A stretch of 64,000 nt of DNA from Symbiodinium kawagutii (Eukaryota; Sar; Dinophyceae; Suessiales; Symbiodiniaceae), in the NCBI GenBank assembly GCA_009767595.1, contig VSDK01015401.1, forward strand, positions 38,255 to 102,254, in the 5' to 3' direction. Of the stretch, positions 33,636-42,396 are shown one piece after another. Every line of letters starts with the position of its first letter. The stretch's first letter is position 1. The translations under genes and the position numbers were made by a program. The notes beneath the pieces are model-generated. The model had not been told where the DNA came from. It ran no database searches and saw only the letters and a list, made by a program, of their open reading frames with translations.

Positions 33636-33835
33636 TGGTTGGTTTGGCCAGTAACCTGTGTTGTTGGGGTCAATGCCAGTGCAGTTTCGGAAATTGCTAT
33701 TGCCATCTATTGCGTCAGTCAGACTGGTGTCGCAGGGCTGTTCAGAGTTGGTTCCCCGGTGTTGGATGAGTGGTTCACCCATGGCGGCTCTATTCACTTC
33801 ATACATGTTGCCTATCATCTCTTTGGTAACTCAGC
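33636..33835 (+). CDS. Candidate internal exon, frame ambiguous
   Basis: After TGCTGTTTGCAG and ending TTTG|GTAACTC. One frame reads NASAVSEIAIAIYCVSQTGV then SPVLDEWFTHGGSIHFIHVA. A second open frame is hydrophobic. Both splice sites are good. Confidence 0.4.
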
Positions 33836-34349
33836 TGTTTCTCGCTTGTTTCCTGTATGCTTCATACAGTCACAGCTGCCAAAGCTAGCAGCAACCACGA
33901 GCTTTGAAGTAAGCGCCACATGGTCAAGTCTTGCAAACTGCTCACATTTGCTCTTTTGCCACAAAAACTAAACAATGCCCATGGGTTTGACAACACTTCC
34001 AACGATATTCCATTGTTGTACCTAAGTGTGTTGACTCTGTTGACTAAATGTTTTTCAAGGCTGGTTCCATAGAAGCTAGCGATACATTTGTGTGTTTATA
34101 CACGTTGCATATGTATGTACTACAAATCATCTGAAGACATAAATACATCTATTTCCTATGTATAGTAGTAACTCACCGAAGTCTGGTGGCACAGCATAGA
34201 AACCACAACGATGTTTTTTTGTCACCCAGCTGATGTCTGTAGATAAGATGCTCCAAACACACGCTTTCATCGGTGGTGGTAACTCCCCCTGAAAGAATTA
34301 TAAGGGTGTCCTTTCGTTTCCTGTCGATTTTCTAATCAACTAATAGGTG
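33836..34349. other. No gene seen
   Basis: Probable intron. Nothing beyond short ORFs. Confidence 0.4.
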
Positions 34350-34442
34350 TATTTTTTAATAGGGAGCCCGCAAAATGGATGGTTAATTCAAACAAATGAT
34401 GAACATGAGATGATTTGGGGGTCTGCTACTTGAGAAACACCC
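34350..34442 (+). mobile_element. Element A, 5' degraded
   Basis: AATAGGGAGCCCGCAAAATG, ATGAGATGATTTGGGGG and the TACTTGAGAAACACCCAT end. Confidence 0.7.
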
Positions 34443-34444
34443 AT

Positions 34445-34600
34445 TTCTGGGATTGGTTGATCCCTGGGCTGAGCTTCCCATGGCACGTCATGCGCGTCAT
34501 GCGATGGCGGCTGGCGACGCTGCAGCGCGGTCGGAGAGCTTTCGGGGAAGGCGACCAATGGGACCACTGTCGTGGCCTGACTGGGTCGATTAGTCATGCT
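34445..34600 (+). CDS. Candidate exon between elements A and D
   Basis: Two frames are open: WHVMRVMRWRLATLQRGRRA and ELPMARHARHAMAAGDAAAR. GC-rich island with an element at each side. Confidence 0.35.
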
Positions 34601-34607
34601 CAAGAAT

Positions 34608-34696
34608 CTGGTTGGTGGTGTTGATTATTTTTATTTTCCCTAGTAGAGGAATGGTTGGTTGACTGATTGTTTTCATAGGGTTTGAAACCAATGGGC
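34608..34696 (+). mobile_element. Element D copy
   Basis: CTGGTTGGTGGTGTTGATTA, TTATTTTCCC, then GGTTGGTTGACTGATTG and ATAGGGTTTGAAACCA. Confidence 0.65.
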
Positions 34697-34842
34697 TGTA
34701 GTGAATAATCACCACAGATGATATATGCCGCATGTTATGGTTGCACTGATCATTTACCAATGCGAAACATGAGTTGTTGGGCATATCCCTACCATGCTTA
34801 GCAATTATCCGCAATTCAACACCTGTTTCAGTTCATGGGTAA

Positions 34843-35034
34843 CAACCCAAAGGATTATCCTCGTGCCGGGGCGACGGTGGAATGATAACTGCACCCACTT
34901 GTATGGACAACAAGCAGGTTACTTTGGCAGTTGTCAGCCGGTTGGTCAGTCAAGCAGCACTAGCAGAACCAGAACCAGACCACTTTGGGCGGTTTGCCAT
35001 TTTACTGGATGCGTGGGGCCAGAGTCCACCTTGA
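34843..35034 (+). CDS. Candidate exon, unknown protein
   Basis: Sixty-three open codons including MDNKQVTLAVVSRLVSQAAL then AEPEPDHFGRFAILLDAWGQ, to TGA at 35032. Strong composition. A competing frame with an acceptor (cag|TTC at 34831) stops early. Confidence 0.45.
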   Translation, partial: QPKGLSSCRGDGGMITAPTCMDNKQVTLAVVSRLVSQAALAEPEPDHFGRFAILLDAWGQSPP

Positions 35035-35132
35035 CACCATGGACAATGACCGTTTCACTGGTGGAGAAAGACAAGTTCTGGGGGGTGGCATTTGATGGAC
35101 ACTCTTAACTATTGAGCCCTACTAACCATTCT

Positions 35133-35395
35133 TCACCATTACTAACCACTATTAATCACCATGATTCAATGATGAACCATTTTCAACCATCACTAATTAA
35201 CCACTATCAACCGCTCCAATCACCATTACTAACCATGATTAATCACCATGATTCAATGATGAACCATTTTCAACCATCACTAATTAACCACTATCAACCG
35301 CTCCAATCACCATTACTAACCATGATTAATCACCATGATTCAATGATGAACCATTTTCAACCATCACTAACCACTATCAACCGCTCTAAATCACC
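35133..35395 (+). repeat. 87-bp tandem repeat, three copies
   Basis: The unit contains CACCATGATTCAATGATGAA and CCATTTTCAACCATCACT. Copies recur every 87 bp (GATTCAAT at 35163, 35250, 35337). Being a multiple of three it gives a repeated-peptide ORF, but the composition is the ATCAACCA block type, so I do not call it coding. Confidence 0.95.
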
Positions 35396-35446
35396 AGTGA
35401 CCATGGCGAACCACCATCATGAACCATCGTGAATCACTATCCTTTA

Positions 35447-35647
35447 TGGCCAGAAGCCACCACTGCCACCGCTGATCCTTATGCAGCAGGGTGCACCCGC
35501 CTGCCATTTCCACTCTGCAGGGCGGGCGAAACACGCAGGAGGGCATGGAGAGGCGAGGCCCGCCTTATGATGGAGGGTGCTAGTGGTCCATGGGAAGAAT
35601 GGGTAGCATTGAGAGTGGAGAGAAGCTGTTGGGTATCGTTGGATTAG
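35447..35647 (+). CDS. Candidate exon
   Basis: The frame reads WPEATTATADPYAAGCTRLP, FPLCRAGETRRRAWRGEARL then MMEGASGPWEEWVALRVERS and TAG at 35645. GC-rich, following an ATCAACCA block. WEEWVAL is faintly PPR-like. Confidence 0.4.
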   Translation, partial: WPEATTATADPYAAGCTRLPFPLCRAGETRRRAWRGEARLMMEGASGPWEEWVALRVERSCWVSLD

Positions 35648-35736
35648 AGCTAGAACAAAGATGAACAAACTACATGCATCTCCAAGGATATACATATCAA
35701 ACATTTATGCAGATCAATGTTTGAAACACTTTGCAC

Positions 35737-35983
35737 ATATATATATATATATATATATATGGTCCCCCTACTTCTTTCTTGAGAGTAGAAAGGGAATGGA
35801 GGAGAATAAGAGGAGAATAGGGAGAGAATAAGGAGAGATTGAGGAGAAATGGGAGAACATAGGGAGAGAATAAGGAAGCAATAATGTTCAAGAACTTGCT
35901 TCGGCTTAAAAGGCTGAAAATCAGATCTTTTTACTGGAAATAACATCAAAAACTGTGTTTTGGTTGGTTCTAGGGGGGTGAGC

Positions 35984-36018
<35 letters not shown>

Positions 36019-36022
36019 CACG
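35737..36022. repeat. AT microsatellites and GGAGAATAAG purine repeats
   Basis: TA runs at 35737-35760 and 35984-36016 flank a purine-rich stretch of degenerate GGAGAATAGGGAGAGAATAA. Confidence 0.9.
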
Positions 36023-36262
36023 TTTGTGTATGCATCTCTATATATGACGCAATTCCAGTATTCACCATGATCGCCCAGTATCACATGATGTTGTTGGCAA
36101 AGTCTTATTCCATAGTGCTAGTAGCCATTAACATATACATATCTATATATAGATATGACAGTTTATAATCAGGTGGTATGAATTGTATAGTTCTAAGTAT
36201 CAGTGCTACCGGTATGAACATGATAAACCTCCGTTTGTCGTTCGCTGTTGGTGTTGTGGCAG

Positions 36263-36333
36263 GCCCCTCCTCCGCGGCGCAGCGATCGTCGTGCGGCCCC
36301 CCGCACGCCACGTGGTGTGCTGCGAGAACAAAG
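36263..36333 (+). CDS. Candidate 71-bp exon
   Basis: After 'ggtgttgtggcag' and ending AAAG|GTACCGC. The frame reads LLRGAAIVVRPPARHVVCCE-NK; another frame is also open. Very GC-rich. Confidence 0.35.
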
Positions 36334-36399
36334 GTACCGCACGTGGGGCTGGGCACTGATCGGATCACTGACCAGTAGGATGAAATACTCGGATGGTCG

Positions 36400-37228
36400 A
36401 TGACTTTAAAGTAGTAGATCGGTTGCTGCTTTTAACACTTTTGTCCCCGAATGTATTAACAATTTGTGGTTTAGTAATAATTTTGCAGGGATGGTCCATT
36501 CACGAACCAGTAGATCCATATCAATAGATCATCACCAGCTCAAACATAAAGAGCTGGTGAGTAACTATATTGGCGGCTTATCAATATGGATTTGACAACG
36601 GCTTCATAGTGGTAATTGAGAATTATCAATGCTGGTCAATCGTTGATTCTTGCGAATAGTGATAGGCAATACTGCTAGACAGGAACGGGTTCTGGTGGAT
36701 TAATTTTGCCTGTCCCTGTTGAAGAAGGACATGATATATGCATAGGGTATATGTACTGTACATCGTTATATATACATATATCTATCACGATGTAACAATA
36801 TATAGTACTACAGTTGAAGGTCGGTCAACAATTTGTCATTGCCTTTTAATGATAGTCACGTTTAGCAATGGCAAGTGTTGGTGATGAATATCATTTGGGA
36901 TGGTGTTGATGATAATTGTGGCAAGGGTGACGGGTGGATTATACACTTTCATCACTGGTTAAACGATCATAGCCACTATATTATGACAGACGGAACATCA
37001 CTGCTATTACTATCACAGGTTCCTTCTCATGAATGACTGTATTATCGCTGCTGAACAGTTGATCACACTGGTGAATAATGCTCGTTATAGCAGTCAAGAT
37101 CCATCAATGGGGGTTGGCAACTGGGCATGATGGGATTGACGAGCAGTATACGGTATACTGACTACTAACTACCTGGTAGTAAATGGTTAATGATGCTTCA
37201 CAATGGGTATTGTATTCATGGCTAATAA
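36400..37228. other. No gene seen
   Basis: AT-leaning sequence, short ORFs only. Confidence 0.45.
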
Positions 37229-37546
37229 ATGCTAGTGCTTTCCCATGGTTGGTCATCCATGGCTGGGATCAATAGTTGGGATCCACACCGACCAAGCACA
37301 TCCAATGAATCCGCTTGGCACAGCGCCTTCGCCATAGTACGTGTTGCATTCCAGCAACCCCTGATTGCCCTGACTGAGAACCCATGTTGGCTTCAACTTG
37401 CTTCAACTCGTGGCGACAGGTCCGCCTTGCTGTCACTGTTGCAAGAGGCTGGGGCGCAGCATTTGTTGGAAGAAGTCGTGACGTGGGAGATGATGGAAGA
37501 CAGGACCCGTGCATGGTTGACGAAATGTGTAACTCAATGTGTATGA
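37229..37546 (+). CDS. Candidate exon
   Basis: The 105-codon frame has its best part at RSALLSLLQEAGAQHLLEEV then VTWEMMEDRTRAW. LLSLLQEAG is weakly PPR-like. Ends are unresolved. Confidence 0.35.
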   Translation: MLVLSHGWSSMAGINSWDPHRPSTSNESAWHSAFAIVRVAFQQPLIALTENPCWLQLASTRGDRSALLSLLQEAGAQHLLEEVVTWEMMEDRTRAWLTKCVTQCV

Positions 37547-37659
37547 ATGTCCTACTGCAATGCGTGGAATCCATGTTTGTATGTTTTTTTACAGCGACAG
37601 CGATGTACAAGTCTCAGTGGCCAATTCACAAGCATGAGGATTAATCAATAATTTATCAT

Positions 37660-37926
37660 CGCCACAACTAGCCATGATTAAGCATTGTCAAGCATTGCTG
37701 ACCATCCATGAGGTATCAATTCATCATGCTCAGTAACCATTCATTGGGTATTAAATGGTATGAACCACCACTCAACGACTCATAAATCATTAATTTGCCA
37801 CCAGCAACCCATTAATCATCACAGAACCATCATTAATCGGCAAATTCACCTACCCTCATGCTGATTGCCAGTCACCCTTATTACCCTGGTGGTGTTTAAG
37901 CATGGCAACCAACCCACCGTTGTAAG
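37660..37926 (-). repeat. AACCATCA-type block
   Basis: CATTAATCATCACAGAACCA-type words leading up to the next GC-rich island. Confidence 0.55.
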
Positions 37927-38108
37927 CGGCAAAACCACCAGGTCTACCAGGTCGGATGGCCATGGCGCTTCGCGATGAGGTGCCTGGCACTGAGACTGAC
38001 ACGGTGATGGCACTGCGGGAGTTCCAAGACCTAGAGCTGCACTGGGGCGAGGCCGCCACCGGTGGAGCCCGGCCCCAGGGGTCAACGGGCACACCTGGGC
38101 ACACCTGA
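37927..38108 (+). CDS. Candidate exon, possibly PPR-related
   Basis: Sixty open codons: GRMAMALRDEVPGTETDTVM then ALREFQDLELHWGEAATGG, stopping at TGA 38106. GTGGAG and GTCAAC donor options lie inside. HWGEA after a helix-like segment resembles the junction between the two helices of a PPR. Confidence 0.5.
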
Positions 38109-38253
38109 CACCTGGCTGGTGAAAGAGCTCTGCCAGTCGAAGGGCATTTTTGGTTGGACTGTTTCAACCTCTGATGTGCCCAGGTTGTTCTGTTCAGCAC
38201 CTTGGTGATGGTTTGGTGGGTACGACGAGGATGTCACCTGTTCCATGGTTCAG

Positions 38254-38317
38254 GTGGTGGATTATTTTGATTACATCCGCTTCCTTCCCGCTACGTTTTG
38301 TTTTTCTATTGGCAACA
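38254..38317 (+). CDS. Low-confidence candidate exon
   Basis: After 'ccatggttcag', frame VVDYFDYIRFLPATFCFSIG. Confidence 0.3.
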
Positions 38318-38469
38318 GTCGATCATCCATGATCATCCATCTCATCGTCCATATCACCAATGAACCATCATCAACAATCATAGTGGTTGTCGTTATTATA
38401 AATCATGTTTAAGCATTATTGTTATGTAATAATGGTTTTCCACTAGCTTGTTATGATTAGATTAACTTA

Positions 38470-38885
38470 CAACATTTGTACTGAAGACTATTAATCAACC
38501 ATTAATCAACCATTAATCACCATCAACCACCATCAACCACCATTAATCACCATTAATCACCATTAATCACCATCAACCACCACTAACCACCATTAATCAC
38601 TTCAACCAATCACTATTAATCACCATTGATTGATGCCATTAATCAACCACTAGTCATCATTAACCACCACTAATCACCATGAACACCATTAATCAACCGT
38701 TATTCATCATATGTACTGAACACCACTAATGACACCAAGGTGATTGAAGACTAATCAACCATTAACCAACATTAACAGTGTTGAATTAACCATTACCCAT
38801 CAACCATTAACCATCAACCATTAACCATACCATTGATTGAAGACCATGAATCAACAACCCGCACTAATCACCATCAACGACACCA
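38470..38885 (-). repeat. CACCATTAATCACCATCAAC tandem block
   Basis: Dense 10-12-bp tandem repeats of ATCACCATTA/ATCAACCATT ending just before a GC-rich exon candidate. Confidence 0.85.
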
Positions 38886-38912
38886 ATCACTTCATGGCTT
38901 CACCTTGGTCAG

Positions 38913-39038
38913 GACTTGGTCCCCGTGCTTCGCGCCTTGGGGGCGAAGAGTCTTTGGCACAGTGCCGTCCAGCTGTTCCTCGAGGCGCGCGCTACGGTGG
39001 CCGAAAGGGGGAGCGTCCCGGGTCCCTGGGTCCCTTGA
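38913..39038 (+). CDS. PPR-like exon
   Basis: After 'ccttggtcag' the frame reads DLVPVLRALGAKSLWHSAVQ then LFLEARATVAERGSVPGPW. 'RALGAKSLWHSAVQLF' fits the PPR two-helix pattern (xxAxxxxxxWxxAxxLF). The frame stops at TGA 39036, but GGTCCC/GTCCCT donor options coincide with the start of an element C-like block. Confidence 0.55.
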   Translation, partial: DLVPVLRALGAKSLWHSAVQLFLEARATVAERGSVPGPWVP

Positions 39039-39075
39039 AAGGGGGAGGCGACCAGGAGCCACGGTGCCCAAGTGA
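39018..39075 (+). mobile_element. Partial element C
   Basis: CCCTTGAAAGGGGGAGGCGA, CCAGGAGCC and TGCCCAAGTGAATG resemble the 3' half of element C. Confidence 0.45.
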
Positions 39076-39227
39076 ATGATTGCTGTTCAGATTTTAATGA
39101 TTGATACAGTACTGACATTAAGTAATTGCTATTTAATGATCTAATATAGATCTTCTTGTTAAGTAACCCGATGTGATTAGGGTTATATGATTTACTTGAG
39201 TATTGTAATTCTATGATCGTTTGATGG

Positions 39228-39251
39228 TTGATATATATATATATATATATA
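39228..39251. repeat. TA microsatellite
   Basis: Run of TATATA. Confidence 0.9.
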
Positions 39252-39519
39252 CCTGGAACTTCCTAAAGGTATCGTTTTTTGACCTCTTTGGCCAAAGGCG
39301 CCTTTGGAATTTCAGAGGCCGTTCCTCATCGGCAGAGGCAATTCTTGGTTTTTAACGCAATCTTCACATCTCAACTCATTTAGACTAGGATCTTCTGCGC
39401 ATGTGGTCAGTCTTTCCATGGTCTCGCCTGCAAACCAATTGCGTGAGGCAAACACGTTTCATTGTAAATGCTCAATACTAATTGTCCAACCATATGGTGT
39501 ATAGCCATAAATTTTGTAT

Positions 39520-40385
39520 GTGAATGCTTTGAGACTACAATTGTGAGTTTTATCATATGATAGCGTTTTGTATGTTGCACGCTTTGAGACTGCAACTGAG
39601 AGTTTTATCATATGATACTGTTTTAGTCGCTGAACGCTACCAGTCTACAACTAAGGGTTTTATCATATATGATAGCATTTTGTATGTTGAATGCTTTGAG
39701 ACTACAAGCGAGGTTTTATCATATGATAGCGTTTTGTATGTTGAATGCTTTGAGACTAGAACTGAGAGTTTTATCATATGATAATGTTTTGTATGTTGAA
39801 TGCTTTGAGACTACAACTGAGAGTTTTATCATATGATACCGTTTTATTCGCTGAATGCTTTAAGTCTACAACTGATGGTTATATCATATGATAGGGTTTT
39901 GTATGTTAAATGCTTTGCGACTAGAGCTGGGGGGTTTTATCATACGATGGTGTTTTGTATGTTGAACGCATTGAGACTACAACTGAGAGTTTTATCATAT
40001 GATACTGTTTTAGTCGCTGAACGCTATAAGTCTACAACTGAGGGTTTTATCATATGATAGCGTTTTGTATGTTGAATGCTTTGAGACTACAAGCGAGGTA
40101 TTATCATATGATAGCGTTTTGTATCTTGAATGCTTTGAGACTACAACTGAGAGTTTATCATATGATAATGTTTTGTATGTTGAATGCGTTGAGACTACAA
40201 CTGAATCAACTGAGAGTTTTATCATATGATACCGTTTTATTCGCTGAATGCTTTGAGACTACAAGCGAGGTTTTTTCATATGATAGCGTTTTGTATCTTG
40301 AATGCTTTGAGACTACAACTGAGAGTTTTATCATATGATCTTGTTTTGTATGTTGAATGCTCCAAGCATCGGATATCATATGGTA
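39520..40385 (+). repeat. 55-bp minisatellite, about 15 copies
   Basis: Each unit carries the palindrome TATCATATGATA, then GTTTTGTATGTTGAATGC, then GAGACTACAACTGAGAG. A second unit type has GTTTTAGTCGCTGAACGCTA. Spacing between palindromes is 55-57 bp. Frames stay open in both directions only because of the repeat. Confidence 0.97.
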
Positions 40386-40408
40386 GCGCTATTTTGCTAG
40401 AAAACCCT

Positions 40409-40455
40409 CAAAATTAGCGGCGGAACTTCCCGGGTACGCGGCGGAATTTCCCAGG
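40409..40455 (+). repeat. 22-bp tandem pair
   Basis: GCGGCGGAACTTCCCGGG is followed by GCGGCGGAATTTCCCAGG. Confidence 0.8.
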
Positions 40456-40680
40456 AAACAGGCAAAATTGCCCGGTCACAATTTTTGGGTTATCCCCGAA
40501 TGTTTTTTTGATTTTTTTTCAGGTTGTATCGGGCGCTCTTTATCAATAGAATATGCTCCCCATATGGTTCTTGAGTACATGTTGGTGCCCTCTATTGTTT
40601 TCGAATGTTTGAGATGTGTTGCCTTTTCTTGTTTACCAGATAGCTAGCTAGGGTACTATCTGTTTCCAAGCATTGTACAG

Positions 40681-40787
40681 GTCCGTCCCTTGGAATCTGG
40701 TGTGCTTTCCTGAGCCACTTTGGTTGCTTGGACGCCGTAGAGGAACTGAGAAAGTTTGGGGTCTGGGTTGTCAGGGTCGACGTGTGA
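40681..40787 (+). CDS. Candidate exon
   Basis: After 'gcattgtacag' the frame (entering with two bases) reads GPSLGIWCAFLSHFGCLDAV then EELRKFGVWVVRVDV and TGA. GTCGAC/GTGTGATG donor options precede the stop. Confidence 0.4.
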
Positions 40788-40840
40788 TGGTCCCATCTAT
40801 CGTTGATGAGGGTGTAGGAGTTTATCATGTTTTTTTTTGA

Positions 40841-41104
40841 ATCACACTAAATCTGGTACCCCTGAAGGCCATGAGGAAAACCATGAAATTTTTGTTTTCT
40901 TCAATTCCCACTCCATTGCGCACTGGTGGTGGTGATGATCCCAGTCAAGCGAGTGGACCTAATGACGAAACAATTTGAATAAATTTCGGTGATCTTGGTC
41001 CTGGGCCTACTTCGACGCATACTGAAGCAAACGTTTGGCAGCCGGAGCCAGTGTCAAGTACGGAAGAATCAATGAACATGGTTTCATTCAATAACCAAGC
41101 ATAG
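40841..41104 (+). pseudogene. Open frame with one internal TGA
   Basis: Reads KAMRKTMKFLFSSIPTPLRT...SGPNDETI, TGA at 40976, then in frame NFGDLGPGPTSTHTEANVWQ...NMVSFNNQA to TAG. Both halves have similar Pro/Thr/Ser-rich composition, so one decayed coding sequence is plausible. Confidence 0.35.
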
Positions 41105-41168
41105 TGTTGCCTATGTTGGGCGTGTTGCGTCTATTGTGGGCAAAGCTTGGTCCGAACAAGGGTGCTTC

Positions 41169-41188
41169 CACCCCCACCCCCACCCCCT
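41169..41188 (-). other. Possible G-quadruplex tract
   Basis: The minus strand reads GGGGGTGGGGGTGGGGGTGG. Confidence 0.6.
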
Positions 41189-41280
41189 CGCGCCTTCTTG
41201 TCTTTTTTTCCATCTATATTTAAATTTAAGATATACATGAATATGTCGAATCCGTATAATTCAATTTTGTTGAGCCTTAA

Positions 41281-41538
41281 TTGTTTGTTGCAACTGAAGC
41301 TGGTGACAAAGAGAGGCTGCAGCATAAGCCTAACAACAAAGGACCCACTGTGCTTTCAATGTTGGGAATGCATGGGCACCAGCACATGATTGTTCAATTT
41401 ATTTTTAGACCACGTATTGTTCCATGATGGTTTTTGAAACGGAGTGCGAAGCTAGCAATGTTTGCTGGTGAGCATTGGAGAGCCTTGGGCGGCGAGCTGG
41501 TCCGGATGATTCAGTGTATGCCAACCAAAGATACATGA
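41281..41538 (+). pseudogene. Open frame with one internal TGA
   Basis: Reads VATEAGDKERLQHKPNNKGP then MHGHQHMIVQFIFRPRIVP, TGA at 41425, then in frame FLKRSAKLAMFAGEHWRALG then GELVRMIQCMPTKDT and TGA. Similar in layout to the preceding interrupted frame. Confidence 0.35.
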
Positions 41539-41729
41539 TACTATTATTGATTATCCCTTCTCATTTGCAATTACTAAGTTGTTGACCCATCAAGGTGTTC
41601 ATCGGTTTCTGGAACACATAGTAAAATTCCAAAATTCGCTTTCGGCAAAATTTTGAAATAGAGGCAATTCTTATTTTAGAGGCAAAAATTTTAGCCCCTA
41701 AGATTCGAGGCCGAAAAAAGGCACCACCG

Positions 41730-42250
41730 GAGGATTGAGGTATATATATATATATGTCCATAGCAGAGAATCGTTGGAGATTATTGAAGCATGTATGTGC
41801 GATGATTTGCTATACGTTTGCATTTGCATGTATGTATACATTAGATCGAATGGCTAACTCTGGCTTTCCACTTTAGCCGCCGTTTACTTGCTTCTGGTTG
41901 CCACAATGGCAAACAAATACATTGTGTTTTCCATATCCGCGTTTTTATTATCCGAGTAGACTCAAGTTATGCAGGTGCGTTGCTCTATATGCATCAATAT
42001 TTAAATATATATGTATATATATATATATGTATTTTTAGGTTTTCAATATGTACTTTGTTTTTTATTTGCATGTATTTTCTAAAAATTAGTATTTATGTAT
42101 ATTTGTCAATACTATGTATATATGTGTATTGATAATGGCGTAGTATTTCAAGTTTACATATATATATATATATATTTATATTCATATACATATGTAGATA
42201 TGTGCACAGACATTAAGATATATATGTGTAAATAGATATTTGCATATGTT
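41730..42250. repeat. AT-rich low complexity
   Basis: TATATA, TTTAAATATATATG and related repeats; no gene. Confidence 0.8.
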
Positions 42251-42279
42251 CATACAAGTTACATTCATTCTCTCATGAT

Positions 42280-42295
42280 TATGCCCTTTGCAAAT
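42280..42295 (+). repeat. 16-bp direct repeat, left copy
   Basis: TATGCCCTTTGCAAAT, directly abutting the spliced-leader relic. An identical copy is at 44430-44445. Confidence 0.9.
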
Positions 42296-42316
42296 CCGTA
42301 GCCATTTTGGCTCAAG
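42296..42316 (+). other. Relic dinoflagellate spliced leader (DinoSL)
   Basis: The bases CCGTAGCCATTTTGGCTCAA plus a final G match the conserved dinoflagellate trans-spliced leader exactly, and the preceding T at 42295 fits its variable first base. No GT donor follows the terminal G (the next bases are CTAGAA), so this is not an SL RNA gene but the 5' end of an mRNA copied back into DNA. The first ATG of the long ORF lies 81 bp downstream, a normal 5' leader length. Confidence 0.93.
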
Positions 42317-42396
42317 CTAGAAAGGAGTCCCAACTTTCCTCTTGAGTGCCGGAGGTGAGCTCTTCGGGGTCCTAACCAGACTGCTACAGCTCCAGC

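Noticed and set aside
35650-36084. 144-codon minus-strand ORF
   Set aside because: Built from TA microsatellites and a purine-rich repeat.
39520-40385. Regularly spaced repeats as a CRISPR array
   Set aside because: Whole units repeat, including the would-be spacers; the context is eukaryotic, so it is a minisatellite.
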